Shown here: piece by piece, positions 1-15,600 of the stretch
Layout of the letters: each line of letters begins with the position of its first letter
Position numbering within the stretch: the stretch's first letter is position 1
NCBI GenBank assembly: GCA_027491035.1
Contig: JAIXWZ010000019.1
Coordinates: 1 to 51,252 of the forward strand
Length of the DNA: 51,252 nt
Source of the DNA: Comamonadaceae bacterium
GTDB taxonomy: Bacteria > Pseudomonadota > Gammaproteobacteria > Burkholderiales > Burkholderiaceae_C
Direction: 5' to 3'
Translations under genes and position numbers: made by a program
The notes under the pieces: generated by a model
Databases searched by the model: none
What the model saw: only the letters and a program-made list of their open reading frames with translations
What the model was told of the DNA's origin: nothing

Positions 1-513
1 CACCCCAGGGCAGCGACTGAGGAAGTGGCCGCCGCCCACGTCGGGAAACAGCCCGATCTTGGTTTCGGGCATGGCCATCTTGGTGTTCTCGGTGACGATG
101 CGCAGGGCGATGCCCTGACACAAGCCCATGCCGCCGCCCATCACCACGCCGTCCATGAAGGCCACGATGGGCTTGCCGTAGGTCTGGATCAGATGGTTGA
201 GCGTGTATTCCTCGGTAAAGAAGGCCTCGAGCGATGCATCACCGGCCTGGGCCGCGTCATGAAAGTAGCGGATGTCGCCGCCCGCGCAAAAGTGACCGAA
301 CCAGCGGGCATCGGTTCCCACAGCGCCAGCCTTGTTGCTGCCGCGCAAGGCCACGATATGCACCGAGGGGTCGTCGCGCCAAGCCAGCAAGGCGGCGGTG
401 AGATCGCGGATCATGCCCAGCGACAAGGCATTGAGCGCCTGCGGGCGGTTGAGGCTGATGAGCCCGGCGCTGGCGCCTCGCTCGGCCAGCACAGCCAGAT
501 CGGCCTGGGACAT
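1..513 (-). CDS. Enoyl-CoA hydratase / 3-hydroxyisobutyryl-CoA hydrolase family protein, 3' end cut by window edge
   Basis: Minus frame from ATG at 513 reads MSQADLAVLAERGASAGLISLNRPQALNALSLGMIRDL...FCAGGDIRYF...NHLIQTYGKPIVAFMDGVVMGGGMGL...MPETKIGLFPDVGGGHFLSR, crotonase motifs closest to the ECH_2/HIBCH type. This frame is not in the ORF track because it runs off the edge. Confidence 0.85.
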   Translation of the reverse strand, partial: MSQADLAVLAERGASAGLISLNRPQALNALSLGMIRDLTAALLAWRDDPSVHIVALRGSNKAGAVGTDARWFGHFCAGGDIRYFHDAAQAGDASLEAFFTEEYTLNHLIQTYGKPIVAFMDGVVMGGGMGLCQGIALRIVTENTKMAMPETKIGLFPDVGGGHFLSRCPGV

Positions 514-520
514 GGGGCAC

Positions 521-1408
521 CTACTGAAGTTGACGTTGTTTCAGGCCAATCCACTCATTGGCCACCAAAGCACCGATCACGAGAGAGCCGCCTAGCAGCA
601 CGGCCGAACCCGGATCTTCGCCGGCGCCCAGCCAGGCCCACGCAATCCCGAAAATCACCTCCAGCAGGGCCAGCAAGGAGATCTCGGGCGCTTTGAGCAC
701 CGACGCACAGACGACCGACAGCACGCAAGGAATGGCCAACTGGGTCAGCCCAAGCAAGGCCAGCCAGGCGATGTCTTGGTGACTGGCCGATAGCGGCAGA
801 GCCAGCGGCAAGGTGCCCAGAGTCGACAGCACAGCGCCGACCAGCACCGCTGGGATCAGGTCGATCTTGCGACCTTGCGCCTGACAGCGCTGCACCACCG
901 TCCAATTGATCGCACCGGCGATCGGCACGAGCAAGGCGATGGCCGTGCCCGCCAGCTGCCGAGCGTCACCCAGCGCAAACTGCTCGCCGAACATCCAGGT
1001 GATCCCCAGGCCAGCGACGCAAATCGCGATCCAGGTGCGAGCCGGCAGACGGTGGCCGGTGAACACGCGTGCGACCACAGCCGTCAGCAAGGGGCCTATG
1101 GCCAGTGTCACCAAGACATTGCCCACGGTGGTCAGGCTCAGCGCGAGCATGAAGGCGGTGAACATCACGCTCCAGCACAGGCCCGACAGCCACAGCCACT
1201 TGCCGCCGTCTTTGAGCTTGGTGAACACCGTCCGCCCCTGGAAAAGTGGCAGGATGATCAGCAGCGAGATGACGGTGAAAAAGCTGCGCCAGAAGGTGAT
1301 TTCAAAACTGCGAGCCTGCTCCAACTGGCGCGTGACCACGCCAGCGGTCGACCACATCAGGGTGACCAGCACCATAAGCAAGACGGCGCGCGAGTGATCG
1401 AGTTTCAT
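521..1408 (-). CDS. EamA/DMT-family transporter
   Basis: 295 aa, about ten hydrophobic segments, typical DMT repeats (MWSTAGVVTRQLE..., ...LEVIFGIAWAWLGAGEDPGSAVLLGGSLVIGALV). Confidence 0.85.
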   Translation of the reverse strand: MKLDHSRAVLLMVLVTLMWSTAGVVTRQLEQARSFEITFWRSFFTVISLLIILPLFQGRTVFTKLKDGGKWLWLSGLCWSVMFTAFMLALSLTTVGNVLVTLAIGPLLTAVVARVFTGHRLPARTWIAICVAGLGITWMFGEQFALGDARQLAGTAIALLVPIAGAINWTVVQRCQAQGRKIDLIPAVLVGAVLSTLGTLPLALPLSASHQDIAWLALLGLTQLAIPCVLSVVCASVLKAPEISLLALLEVIFGIAWAWLGAGEDPGSAVLLGGSLVIGALVANEWIGLKQRQLQ

Positions 1409-1491
1409 GGCATCCGGACGGTTAGGGCCAGCCTAGGTTAGGGCTGGTCTATTGTGTCAGGCACAGCGGCGTGGGCCCCGTCGACCTGGGC

Positions 1492-3318
<1,827 letters not shown>

Positions 3319-3329
3319 GCGGGTTTCCT

Positions 3330-4301
3330 TCAGGCCAGGCTCGCCGAGGCGGCTGGCACGCTTTCCAAGATCTGTTGAATTTCGAGCGGGCTCAACAAAC
3401 GGCCCGGTATCAGTTCGCCTGCACGCACATGGGCCGTGCCCAGCAAGGCTTTGGGCTCGCGCGCATAGACCGCCACCTGCGCCGCATCGGGCCAGTGACC
3501 GCGCCGGCGCATGCCGCTGAGAAAACGCCCGCTATTGTCATCATCGAGGGTGACAGCCGCGTGACCGGGCAAGAGATGATCGACGGGCTCAAGCGCGGCG
3601 CGCCGCGCATCGGGCTCCATCGCCTCGAGCCGCTCCAGGGTGGTGCACTGGGCCACATCAAACGGCCCGGTCTGCAGCCGGCGCAGCGCGCTCAGGTGAG
3701 CGCCGCAACCCAAGGCAGATCCAATGTCCTCACCCAAGGTGCGAATGTAGGTGCCCTTGCTGCAGCGCACGCGCAGGCGCAAGAAGGGCGCGGGGCCGTC
3801 GAGCTGCGAGGCCAGCAGTTCGAGTTCATGGATCACCACGTCACGGGCTTGGCGCTCCACCGTCTGTCCCTGGCGGGCATATTCATACAAGGCCTTGCCA
3901 TCTTTTTTCAAGGCGCTGTGCATGGGCGGCACCTGGCTGATGGGCCCAGTGAAGCGATTCAAGGTCTCGACCACCTGGCCGATCGTGCATTGCACCGGCA
4001 GCGTCTCGAGCACCTCGCCCTCGGCATCGGCGGTCGAGGTTCGCACGCCCAGCCGCACGTCGGTCTGGTAGGTTTTGTCGGCATCGAGGTGCAACTGGCT
4101 GAACTTGGTGGCCGCGCCAAAGCAAAGGGGCAGCACGCCCGTGGCCAAAGGGTCCAAGGTGCCCGTATGACCCGCTTTTTCGGCGCGCAGCAACCATTTA
4201 GCCTTTTGCAAGGCCTGATTGCTGGACAGACCCAGCGGTTTATCAAGCAGCAGCAGCCCATGCACAGGGCGCCGCTGCACCCTGGTGCGTGGCGCGTGCA
4301 T
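3330..4301 (-). CDS. truB: tRNA pseudouridine(55) synthase TruB
   Basis: HGLLLLDKPLGLSSNQALQKAK...KAGHTGTLDPLATGVLPLCFGAATKF; next to rbfA as usual. Confidence 0.96.
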   Translation of the reverse strand: MHAPRTRVQRRPVHGLLLLDKPLGLSSNQALQKAKWLLRAEKAGHTGTLDPLATGVLPLCFGAATKFSQLHLDADKTYQTDVRLGVRTSTADAEGEVLETLPVQCTIGQVVETLNRFTGPISQVPPMHSALKKDGKALYEYARQGQTVERQARDVVIHELELLASQLDGPAPFLRLRVRCSKGTYIRTLGEDIGSALGCGAHLSALRRLQTGPFDVAQCTTLERLEAMEPDARRAALEPVDHLLPGHAAVTLDDDNSGRFLSGMRRRGHWPDAAQVAVYAREPKALLGTAHVRAGELIPGRLLSPLEIQQILESVPAASASLA

Positions 4302-4304
4302 GCT

Positions 4305-4673
4305 TCAGTCGTCCTTTGAACGCGAGGACACCGCCTTGGCGATCAAGGCATTCATGTCGGCGGCACGCTCCGTGGTGCGGTCAAAAACAAAGTGCAACGT
4401 GGGCACGGTGTGGATCATGAGCCGCTTGAACAGGCCGTTGCGCAAAAAGCCCGCCGCTTGGTTGAGCGCGTCTTGCGTCTCCTGTGGCTGACCCACCAAG
4501 ATACTGAAAAACACCTTGGCGTGGGCATAGTCGGGCGTGACCTCGACGCTTTGGATGGTCACCATGCCCACCCTCGGGTCCTTGAGCTCGCGCGCGATCA
4601 GCTCCGTCAGATCGCGCTGGATCTGATCGGCCACTCGGAAACCACGGTTGGCAGTGGATGACTTCTTGCGCAT
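4305..4673 (-). CDS. rbfA: 30S ribosome-binding factor RbfA
   Basis: [57 protein letters not shown]; start set at the internal ATG (4673) rather than the longest ORF. Confidence 0.95.
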   Translation of the reverse strand: MRKKSSTANRGFRVADQIQRDLTELIARELKDPRVGMVTIQSVEVTPDYAHAKVFFSILVGQPQETQDALNQAAGFLRNGLFKRLMIHTVPTLHFVFDRTTERAADMNALIAKAVSSRSKDD

Positions 4674-4740
4674 AAATAACCAGCATGGACGTGCGCCGCG
4701 CCAGCATGCAGGCGCGGCGGGGTCCACTTAGCGTCTGGAA

Positions 4741-7596
<2,856 letters not shown>

Positions 7597-7620
7597 AGTG
7601 GGGATTCCCGGCCTCCATGA

Positions 7621-9120
7621 TCATTGCGCCTGCTCGGCAGATTCATCGGCGAACCAGTGGGCGCGCGCCGTCATGATCAGGACCTTGGCCTCCTCGGGCG
7701 TCTGGCCAGTGATCTCGGTCAATTCGTCGACGGCCAGATCGGCCAGGTCGTCGCGAGTATGTACGCCCGCTTGCGTGAGCTGGGCGATCAGTTCAGGGGT
7801 CAGCCCCTGGATGTCGCGCAGATTCTGCGACACCTCTTCCATGTTCTCTTCGCGGGCGATGTCCATGGTCAGCAAGGCATCTTTGGCCCGGTTGCGCAGC
7901 TCATTGACGGTGTCCTCGTCAAACGACTCGATCTCGAGCATTTCCTGCAGCGGCACATAGGCGACCTCTTCCAGGCTGGTGAAGCCCTCGGCGATCAGAA
8001 TGTCGGCAATCTCCTCGTCGACATCGAGCTTGTCCATGAAAAGCTTACGCGCCGAATCGGTCTCGCTGGCCTGCTTCTGGGCCGACTCGTCGGCGGTCAT
8101 GATGTTGATCTTCCAGCCCGTCAGGTCAGAGGCCAGGCGCACGTTTTGCCCCCCGCGGCCGATCGAGATGGCGAGGTTTTCCTCGTCGACCACCACATCC
8201 ATCGCGTGTTTTTCCTCGTCAACCACAATGGATTGGACATTGGCCGGCGCCAGAGCGCCAATGACAAATTGGGCAGGATCTTCGCTCCACAGCACGATGT
8301 CCACCCGCTCGCCCGCCAGTTCGTTGGTCACCGCATTGACGCGGGTGCCGCGCACACCGACGCAGGTGCCAATCGGGTCGACCCGCTTGTCATGCGAGAG
8401 CACTGCAATCTTGGCGCGTGAGCCCGAATCGCGGGCGCACGATTTGATCTCGAGCAGGCCTTGCTCGATCTCGGGCACTTCCTGGCGAAACAACTCGATC
8501 ATGAACTCGGGCGCCGTGCGCGAAAGCAAAATCGGTGCGCCGCGCAAGGTGGCGTCGACCGCCATGATCATGGCGCGCACCCGGTCGCCCGAGCGCAGGT
8601 TTTCTTTAGGGATCATGTCGCTGCGGCGCAGGCGCCCTTCGACACGGCCCGACTCCACAATCAGGTCGCCCTTGTCCAGGCGCTTGACGGTGCCGACAAA
8701 AATCTTTTCACCGCGGGACATGAAGTCATTGAGCAGCATCTCGCGCTCGGCGTCGCGGATCTTTTGCAGGATCACCTGCTTGGCCGCCTGTGCGCCAATC
8801 CGGCCGATGGGCAGGCTGTCAACTGGCTTTTCGATGTAGTCGCCCTCTTCGATGTCGGCCAATTGGTCGCGCGCATCGCTGAGCATCTCCTCGCCTTCGG
8901 GGTTTTGCAGTCCGGCCTCGTCCGGCACCACCAGCCAGCGCCGGAAGGTTTCGTAGTTGCCACTGTCGCGGTCCACGGCAACACGGATGTCGGTGCCTTC
9001 CGCATAGACCTTCTTGGTCGCCGAAGCCAGCGCCAATTCCACCGCACCAAACACCACGTCGCGCTCTACGTTTTTTTCACGCGAGATGGCATCGACCAAC
9101 ATCAACAGTTCGCGATTCAT
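7621..9120 (-). CDS. nusA: Transcription termination/antitermination protein NusA
   Basis: [37 protein letters not shown]...; S1/KH regions and C-terminal acidic repeats. Start at 9120; the longer ORF extension is not coding-like. Confidence 0.97.
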   Translation of the reverse strand: MNRELLMLVDAISREKNVERDVVFGAVELALASATKKVYAEGTDIRVAVDRDSGNYETFRRWLVVPDEAGLQNPEGEEMLSDARDQLADIEEGDYIEKPVDSLPIGRIGAQAAKQVILQKIRDAEREMLLNDFMSRGEKIFVGTVKRLDKGDLIVESGRVEGRLRRSDMIPKENLRSGDRVRAMIMAVDATLRGAPILLSRTAPEFMIELFRQEVPEIEQGLLEIKSCARDSGSRAKIAVLSHDKRVDPIGTCVGVRGTRVNAVTNELAGERVDIVLWSEDPAQFVIGALAPANVQSIVVDEEKHAMDVVVDEENLAISIGRGGQNVRLASDLTGWKINIMTADESAQKQASETDSARKLFMDKLDVDEEIADILIAEGFTSLEEVAYVPLQEMLEIESFDEDTVNELRNRAKDALLTMDIAREENMEEVSQNLRDIQGLTPELIAQLTQAGVHTRDDLADLAVDELTEITGQTPEEAKVLIMTARAHWFADESAEQAQ

Positions 9121-9121
9121 G

Positions 9122-9715
9122 TCACACGCCTGCCTTTCCTCTAGATTCCAATTCCTTGCTGACTCCGGGCGCCTTGGGTTTGCGCCCCTTGAAGTCGACC
9201 ACCGGTGCGAGGCGGGCCTGCGCCACGTCCTCCAGCACGAAACCGAGCGCCAGCAGCGGTGCTGGCGCCTTCTTGCGACTGATCTTCTGCCCAGGCTTGG
9301 GCAGCGGCTCATCGGACCACGAAATTTGCCAGCCCGACTCGGTCTGCTCGAGCACGCCCCGAAACTTTTTGCGGTTGGCCGCGACGCCCAGCGCCGCCTG
9401 CGCACCAATGGGCGCCTTGAGCGTCAGGTCGATCAATTGCCCGACGAAGCGCTCAAAGTCCCTCACGCCCTTGAGCGGCCGGTCGATACCGGGCGAGCTG
9501 ACCTCAAGCCGCGCGTAATCGACCCCTTCAACTTCCAGCACAAACTGCAACTGCCGCGTCACGCGCTCGCAGTCTTCTGCATTGATGAAGCGCTCGGTGC
9601 CGTCCCAGGGCCAGTCGATCGTCAGACGCAGCAAACCGCCACCGGTGCGCTCTATGTCGACCAGTTCAAAACCCAGGCCACCTACCGCCTGCTCTACTGC
9701 CTCGTGTAGCCCCAT
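9122..9715 (-). CDS. rimP: Ribosome maturation factor RimP
   Basis: [36 protein letters not shown]...[21 protein letters not shown]; directly upstream of nusA. Start chosen at the internal ATG. Confidence 0.94.
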   Translation of the reverse strand: MGLHEAVEQAVGGLGFELVDIERTGGGLLRLTIDWPWDGTERFINAEDCERVTRQLQFVLEVEGVDYARLEVSSPGIDRPLKGVRDFERFVGQLIDLTLKAPIGAQAALGVAANRKKFRGVLEQTESGWQISWSDEPLPKPGQKISRKKAPAPLLALGFVLEDVAQARLAPVVDFKGRKPKAPGVSKELESRGKAGV

Positions 9716-9793
9716 CTCGCCTTGCAGCCCCAGCTTTTTCACTGGCCCGGGCGACGCGGATCGCGACCTGCGTCGCACGGGCTCCAAAATAAG

Positions 9794-9837
9794 ACGACCA
9801 AAAAAAATGGGCGGTGGATACCCGCCCATTTGGTCGT
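9794..9837 (-). terminator. Intrinsic terminator/attenuator-like hairpin upstream of rimP
   Basis: Plus strand ACGACCA-aaaaaa-ATGGGCGG-tggatac-CCGCCCAT-t-TGGTCGT; the minus transcript gives a GC stem followed by a U-tract, enclosed by a 7-bp outer stem. Confidence 0.75.
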
Positions 9838-9976
9838 GAAGTAAGTATTGTAGCGCACGAAGGAGCTCGCGCCAACCTTCGGCCCGAAAATTGCTGCGGG
9901 CAGTCCGGCCACGCAGAGCGATCCACGCCCCGTCATTGCGCCCTCACCTCCCGATGACGTATTTTGCAGACCTTCC

Positions 9977-11617
9977 CTAGCCGTGCTGCTCAGTTGAACT
10001 GGGCCAAGCGGCTGCGCCAACGTCGGCCGACTCCACCAGCATGCGGGTGTAGGGGTGTGACGGATGGGCCAGCACTTGCAGTGCAGGGCCACGCTCGACG
10101 ACACAGCCGTCTTTCATGACCATGACCTCATGGGCCATGGCCTGGATCACCTGCACATCATGCGTGATCAGCAGGTAGCTCAGCTGCCGCTCGTGCTGCA
10201 GCCGCACCAGCAGGGCCAGAACCTGCTTTTGCACCGTCACATCGAGGGCACTGGTCGGCTCGTCAAGAACCAGCAGTTGCGGCTCGACCACCAAGGCGCG
10301 TGCAATGGCGATGCGTTGACGCTGGCCGCCCGAAAACTCGTGCGGATAGCGCTGCAGCAGGCCCGGGAACTGGGTTTCGGTCAGGCCCACATCGGCCAGG
10401 GTCTGCAGCACCTTGTCGCACCGCTCTTGCGGCCCCATGCCGGGGTGGTGAACGGCCAGCCCTTCGCCGACGATTTCTTCGATCGTCATGCGCGGGGACA
10501 GCGAGGAGAAAGGATCCTGAAACACCACCTGAATTTGCCGCCGCAAGGCCTTGTTGCCCGCCGCGCGCTCGCTCCAGCTCTGCTGGCCCATGCGGATTTC
10601 ACCCTCGAAGGGCTGCAGGCCCAGCAGCGCCAGCGCCAGGGTCGACTTGCCCGAGCCCGATTCGCCCACCACGCCGACTGTGCAGCCGGGCGCAATCGAC
10701 ACGCTCGCTTGATCGACCGCAAGAAAGGAGCCCGGTTTGAACCAGCCGCGCACCCCAGAGCGCCGGACGGGGTAGCGCACGCTGACGTCCTGGGCCTGTA
10801 GCCAGGGCGGCGCCGGCGCGACATCTGCCAAATCGCGCTGCGGCCGGCTGGCCAGCAGCTGACGGGTGTAAGGGTGCTCCGGCTGGCCGAAGACCCGCGC
10901 CACTGGGCCGTGCTCGACAATGCGGCCATGCTCCATCACCGCCACCCGGTCGGCGAAGCGACGCACCAAGTTGAGGTCGTGCGTGATCAGGAGCACCGCC
11001 ATGGAATTTTTTTGCTGCAGCTGCGAGAGCAGCTCCAGAATCTGGCCGCGCAAGCTCACGTCGAGCGCCGTCGTCGGCTCATCGGCGAGCAGCAAGCGGG
11101 GCTGGCAAGCCAGCGCCATCGCGATCATGGCGCGCTGGCGCTGGCCGCCGGAGAGCTGGTGGGCAAAGCTGCGGGCCCGTCGCTCGGGCTCGGCAATGCC
11201 GGTTTGCGCCAGACAGGCGATGGCCGCTTGCCACGCCTCGGCCCGCGTCAGCCCCTGCTTGAGCTGCAGCACCTCGGCAATCTGATCGCCAATTGAAAAC
11301 AGCGGATTGAGCGCCGTCATCGGCTCCTGAAAAATCATCGCGATCTGGCTGCCGCGCAGCGCGCGCAGTTGCCGCTCCGGCAAGGCCATCAAGTCCTGTG
11401 GTTCGGACTCAGGCAGGTGCAGCAGCGCCTGCCCCTCGGTGCTCGCGCCTTGTGCCAGCCCGAGCAGGCTCAGGGCCGTGACGGTCTTGCCTGAGCCCGA
11501 CTCACCCACCAGCGCCAGCTTTTCACCCTGCCCGATCTCAAAATCAATGCCCTTGACCACCACCTGGTTGGCAAAGGAGACGGTCAGCCGCCGCACCTCA
11601 AGCAAAGGGCTGCTCAT
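9977..11617 (-). CDS. yejF: Microcin C/oligopeptide-type ABC transporter, dual ATP-binding protein (YejF-like)
   Basis: Two complete ATPase domains in one chain (GESGSGKTVTAL...LSGGQRQRAMIAMAL...LLADEPTTALD; GESGSGKSTLALALL...FSGGQRQRIAIARAL...LVLDEPTSALD). Confidence 0.9.
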   Translation of the reverse strand: MSSPLLEVRRLTVSFANQVVVKGIDFEIGQGEKLALVGESGSGKTVTALSLLGLAQGASTEGQALLHLPESEPQDLMALPERQLRALRGSQIAMIFQEPMTALNPLFSIGDQIAEVLQLKQGLTRAEAWQAAIACLAQTGIAEPERRARSFAHQLSGGQRQRAMIAMALACQPRLLLADEPTTALDVSLRGQILELLSQLQQKNSMAVLLITHDLNLVRRFADRVAVMEHGRIVEHGPVARVFGQPEHPYTRQLLASRPQRDLADVAPAPPWLQAQDVSVRYPVRRSGVRGWFKPGSFLAVDQASVSIAPGCTVGVVGESGSGKSTLALALLGLQPFEGEIRMGQQSWSERAAGNKALRRQIQVVFQDPFSSLSPRMTIEEIVGEGLAVHHPGMGPQERCDKVLQTLADVGLTETQFPGLLQRYPHEFSGGQRQRIAIARALVVEPQLLVLDEPTSALDVTVQKQVLALLVRLQHERQLSYLLITHDVQVIQAMAHEVMVMKDGCVVERGPALQVLAHPSHPYTRMLVESADVGAAAWPSSTEQHG

Positions 11618-12684
11618 CGGTCGGCCTTTCTCGGGTCAAGCGCATCGCGCAGGGCATCGCCCATGAAAGTGAGCAACAGCAAAGTGCCCACGAGGACGCA
11701 AAAGGTCGACAGGGAAATCCACCAGGCATCGATGCTGTTTTTGCCCTGGGACAGCAACTCGCCGAGCGAGGGGGTGCCCGGCGGCACGCCCAGGCCCAGA
11801 AAATCGAGTGAGGTCAGCGCCAAAATCGCCGCGCTCATGCGAAACGGCAAGAAGGTGACCACGGGTGTCAGGCTGTTGGGCAGCACGTGGCGCCAAATGA
11901 TCTGCCAGCTCGACAGGCCCATGGCGCGCGCAGCACGAACATAGTCCATCTGCCGGTTGCGCAGAAACTCGGCGCGCACATAGTCCGACAGGCCCATCCA
12001 GCCAAACAGGCTCAGCAAGATCAGCAGCAGCGAGACGCTGGGCGCAAACACCGCACTGAAAATAATGAGCAGGTAGAGCTCGGGCATGGAGCCCCAAATT
12101 TCAATGAAGCGCTGAAAGGCCAGATCGGTCTTGCCGCCAAAAAAGCCCTGTATCGCGCCGGTGATCACGCCCAGCAACACGCCGGTGAACGTCAGGGCCA
12201 GCGCGAAAAGCACACTGACCCGAAAGCCGTAGATCAGCTGCGCCAAAAGGTCCCGCCCGCGGTCATCGGTGCCCAGAAAATTGTCTGCCGTCGGGCGCGA
12301 GGGGTTGGGCTCGCGGGCGAAGTAGTTGATGGTCTTGGGCCCATAGGGATTGGGCGCAAAAATCGCCCAATTCCCCCCCTCGCGCAGCCGCTGGCGAATA
12401 AAGGGGTCGTGGTAATCGGTGGCGGTGTCGAAATCGCCGCCGAAGACCTTTTCTGGGTAACTGACCACAACCGGGTAGTACAGCTGCCCCTGGTAGCGCA
12501 CCACCAACGGCCGGTCGTTCGAGACCAGCTCGGCAGCAAGACTGAGCAGCACCAGGGTGCAAAACACCAGCAGGCTCCAAAAGCCCAGTCGGTTGCGCCG
12601 AAAGCGCCGCCAGGCACGTCGTGCCGGCGAAGCGGACGGCGCGGCCAAAACGGGGGAGGCCTGCAGATCAGTCGAATCGGACAC
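11614..12684 (-). CDS. yejE: ABC transporter permease (YejE-like)
   Basis: RRFRRNRLGFWSLLVFCTLVLLSLAAELVSNDRPLVVRYQGQLYYPV...; permease signature. Probable GTG start at 12684; the track ORF begins at 12714, so the start is uncertain. Confidence 0.88.
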   Translation of the reverse strand: MSDSTDLQASPVLAAPSASPARRAWRRFRRNRLGFWSLLVFCTLVLLSLAAELVSNDRPLVVRYQGQLYYPVVVSYPEKVFGGDFDTATDYHDPFIRQRLREGGNWAIFAPNPYGPKTINYFAREPNPSRPTADNFLGTDDRGRDLLAQLIYGFRVSVLFALALTFTGVLLGVITGAIQGFFGGKTDLAFQRFIEIWGSMPELYLLIIFSAVFAPSVSLLLILLSLFGWMGLSDYVRAEFLRNRQMDYVRAARAMGLSSWQIIWRHVLPNSLTPVVTFLPFRMSAAILALTSLDFLGLGVPPGTPSLGELLSQGKNSIDAWWISLSTFCVLVGTLLLLTFMGDALRDALDPRKADR

Positions 12685-13711
12685 GCGGATCCACCCAAAC
12701 GTAACACAGGTCACTGATCAGCTTGGTCACCAAGCCGATCAGGGTAAAAAGGTAGAGCGTGCCCAGCACCACCGGATAGTCACGCCGGATCACACTCTCG
12801 TAGCTCAACAGCCCCAAGCCGTCGAGCGAGAAGAGCGTCTCGATCAGCAAAGAGCCGGTGAAGAAGGCCCCAATGAAGGCCGCCGGGAAGCCGGTGACGA
12901 TAGGAATCAGGGCATTGCGAAACACATGCTTGTAGAGCACCTGCCTTTGCGCCAGTCCCTTGGCGCGCGCCGTGATCACATATTGCTTGCGGATTTCCTC
13001 CAGAAAAGCGTTCTTGGTCAGGATGGCCGTGACCGCAAAACTGCCCAGCACCATGGCGATCACGGGCAGGCAGATGTGCCACAGGTAGTCGACGATGCGC
13101 GCGCCCCAGGACAGCTCGGCCCAGTTGCTCGAGGTCAGCCCTCGCAACGGAAACCATTGCAGTTGCCCGCCAAAGACCACCAGCAGCACCACGCCCAGCA
13201 CAAAGCCCGGAATCGCGTAACCGACCAGCACCAGCAAGGTGGTGAGCGTGTCAAAGCGCGATCCGGCTCTCACCGCCTTGGCCACGCCCAGGGGAACGGC
13301 GACCAAATAGCTGATGAAAAACGTCCAAAGCCCCAGGCTGATCGACACCGGTAGCTTTTCGATGATGAGGTCGGAAACCGCCTTGTTTTGAAAAAAGCTC
13401 TTGCCCAAGTCGAACTGGGCGAACTGCACCAGCATCTGGAAAAAGCGCTCATGGGCGGGCTTGTCGAATCCGTACAGGGCCTTGATCTGCTCGATGCGCT
13501 TGGGGTCGACCCCCTGGGCGCCCCGATAACTCAGGCCGCCGCTTTCGGCGCCCGCCCCGCCAGCACCAACCTTGGCTTCGGCCAGATACTGCTCGACCGG
13601 GCCGCCCGGAACGAACTGGATCACCACGAAGGTCAGCAACAGCACGCCCAGCAGGGTCGGGATCATGAGCAACAGGCGCTTGACGATATAGGCCAGCATC
13701 AACGGCTCCAC
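12668..13711 (-). CDS. yejB: ABC transporter permease (YejB-like)
   Basis: [43 protein letters not shown]; oligopeptide permease family. Start may be the second Met. Confidence 0.9.
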   Translation of the reverse strand: MEPLMLAYIVKRLLLMIPTLLGVLLLTFVVIQFVPGGPVEQYLAEAKVGAGGAGAESGGLSYRGAQGVDPKRIEQIKALYGFDKPAHERFFQMLVQFAQFDLGKSFFQNKAVSDLIIEKLPVSISLGLWTFFISYLVAVPLGVAKAVRAGSRFDTLTTLLVLVGYAIPGFVLGVVLLVVFGGQLQWFPLRGLTSSNWAELSWGARIVDYLWHICLPVIAMVLGSFAVTAILTKNAFLEEIRKQYVITARAKGLAQRQVLYKHVFRNALIPIVTGFPAAFIGAFFTGSLLIETLFSLDGLGLLSYESVIRRDYPVVLGTLYLFTLIGLVTKLISDLCYVWVDPRVRFD

Positions 13712-15519
13712 CAGGTAAACACCGCCCAGATTTCACCGGTCACATAAGGCGGCATCTGCGGCGGGCGGGACAGACGCTGCTGGTTGTAGACCATGCGATG
13801 GGTCGGCGCGGACCACTGGGGCACCAGCACATGGCTGTGGGCGATGACGCGCTCGAGCGCGCGGCAAGCTGGCAGCAACTCGGCCCGGGTCTTGGCTGCC
13901 ACCATGCGCACAATCAGCGCATCGACCGCCGGGCTGCTCATGCCCGTCAGGTTGCCCGAATCCTCGGTGACAGCGGCCTTGCTGCCAAACAGGTCGGCGT
14001 ACTCTTGCCCCGGACTGTGCGTGCCGCCGTAGGCGATGGTGGTGATGTCGAAATCAAATTTTTGCAGGCGCTGCTGGTACAGAGCGAAATCGACCGCCCG
14101 GAAATTGAGCTTGATGCCCAGTTTTTCGAGGTTGCGCGCCCAGGGCGAGACCACCCGCGCCCCGCCCTCGTTGCTGTCGAGGTAGTTGATCTCAAAGGCC
14201 TGCCCCTGCGCGTTGCGCAGCACGCCCTGCTCGATCGTCCAGCCCGCCTGGGCCAACAGGTCGCGGGCGCGACGCAGGTTTTGCCGCAGGCTGCCATCGC
14301 CGTCGGTGCGCGGCGCTTGCGCCATGGGGCCAAACGCTGCAGCGGGCACTTGCCCGCGCCAGGGCTCGAGCAGCGCCGCTTCGGCCGGCGCGGGCTCGCC
14401 ACTGGCCTGGCAGTCGGTGTTGCCAAACAGCCCGTTCACGCGCTGGTAGGCGCCGTAGAACAGCTGCCGGTTCATCCACTCGTAGTCCATGGCCAGGCCC
14501 AGCGCCTGGCGCACGCGAACGTCTTTGAACTTGTCGCGCCGCACGTTGATCACGAAGCTCTGAAAGCCCGAGGGCAGGCGATGCTTGAACTCGCCCTTGA
14601 ACAGCTCACCGCTGTCAAAACGCTTGCCCTTGACCCGCCGCGCCCAATCGCCCGCGGAAAAGAAGCGCATCAGATCGAATTCACCGGCCTTGAGCGCTTC
14701 GAGTCGGGCGGTGTTGTCCTTGTAGATCTTGACGGTGATCTGGTCGAAGTTGGCCATGCCCCGGCGCACATTGAGATCGCGCCCCCAGTAGGCCGGATCG
14801 CGCACATAGGTGATGTCCTTGCCAAAGCGCACCGGCCCGATCCTGTAGGGACCGCTGCCGATCGGGATGTCCATGACCACCTGGTCAAAGCGCTTGGGCT
14901 TGCCGGCCTCCACCCCCCAGTTGCGGCTGAAAACGGGCAAGCCTCCCACCGTCAGTGGCAGCTCACGGTTGGGCTTTTTGAAGCGGTAGCGCACGGTGCG
15001 CTCGTCGACCACGTCGATGCCGGCCACGTCGTCGAGCAAGGTCTTGTAGGCCGGCGACGTGTGGGGGCCCATCAGCGTGTCAAAGCTGTGCTTGACGTCG
15101 GCCGCCAGCACCGGCGAGCCGTCGTGAAAGCGCGCTTGCGGTCGCAGCCTAAAGGTGGCGCTCAGGCCGTCGGCGGCCACAGCGACATCTTCGGCGAGCA
15201 AACCGTAGCCCGAGCCAGTTTCATCAAGCGAGGCCGCCAGCAGGCTGTCGAACATCAGGTCCGACAGGTAAGCCGGCGCGCTGCCTTTGATGGTGAAAGG
15301 GTTGTACTTGTCAAAGGTCGAGGCGCGGGAGTTGCTCACCAGCCGCAACGAACCACCGCGCGGGGCCTGCGGATTGACGTAATCAAAATGGGCAAAGCCC
15401 TCGGGGTACTTCAAGTCGCCCCAAAGTGCATAACCGTGAGCGGACCAGCCCACAGTGGGCAGAGCGCTCAAGACGAGCAGCGCACCGACTTTGGCGATGA
15501 TCCGGAGCAATGACCTCAT
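13699..15519 (-). CDS. yejA: Extracellular solute-binding protein (YejA-like)
   Basis: Signal peptide [56 protein letters not shown]; family 5 SBP. Start re-set from the 750-aa ORF. Confidence 0.9.
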   Translation of the reverse strand: MRSLLRIIAKVGALLVLSALPTVGWSAHGYALWGDLKYPEGFAHFDYVNPQAPRGGSLRLVSNSRASTFDKYNPFTIKGSAPAYLSDLMFDSLLAASLDETGSGYGLLAEDVAVAADGLSATFRLRPQARFHDGSPVLAADVKHSFDTLMGPHTSPAYKTLLDDVAGIDVVDERTVRYRFKKPNRELPLTVGGLPVFSRNWGVEAGKPKRFDQVVMDIPIGSGPYRIGPVRFGKDITYVRDPAYWGRDLNVRRGMANFDQITVKIYKDNTARLEALKAGEFDLMRFFSAGDWARRVKGKRFDSGELFKGEFKHRLPSGFQSFVINVRRDKFKDVRVRQALGLAMDYEWMNRQLFYGAYQRVNGLFGNTDCQASGEPAPAEAALLEPWRGQVPAAAFGPMAQAPRTDGDGSLRQNLRRARDLLAQAGWTIEQGVLRNAQGQAFEINYLDSNEGGARVVSPWARNLEKLGIKLNFRAVDFALYQQRLQKFDFDITTIAYGGTHSPGQEYADLFGSKAAVTEDSGNLTGMSSPAVDALIVRMVAAKTRAELLPACRALERVIAHSHVLVPQWSAPTHRMVYNQQRLSRPPQMPPYVTGEIWAVFTWWSR

Positions 15520-15600
15520 GCGACAATTCTGCCGCAAGATGCAAAGGCCAGACAGCGCTGGGGCATGCAGGCACCCGCTGAGCGACCAAAAGGACATGAC

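Noticed and set aside
1421-1450. GTTAGGGC direct repeat / GGCCAGCC-GGCTGGTC inverted repeat after typA
   Set aside because: Imperfect stem and no U-tract; too weak to call a terminator or element.
13798-15513. 571-aa plus-strand ORF antisense to yejA
   Set aside because: Shadow ORF; YejA-like protein with signal peptide lies on the minus strand.
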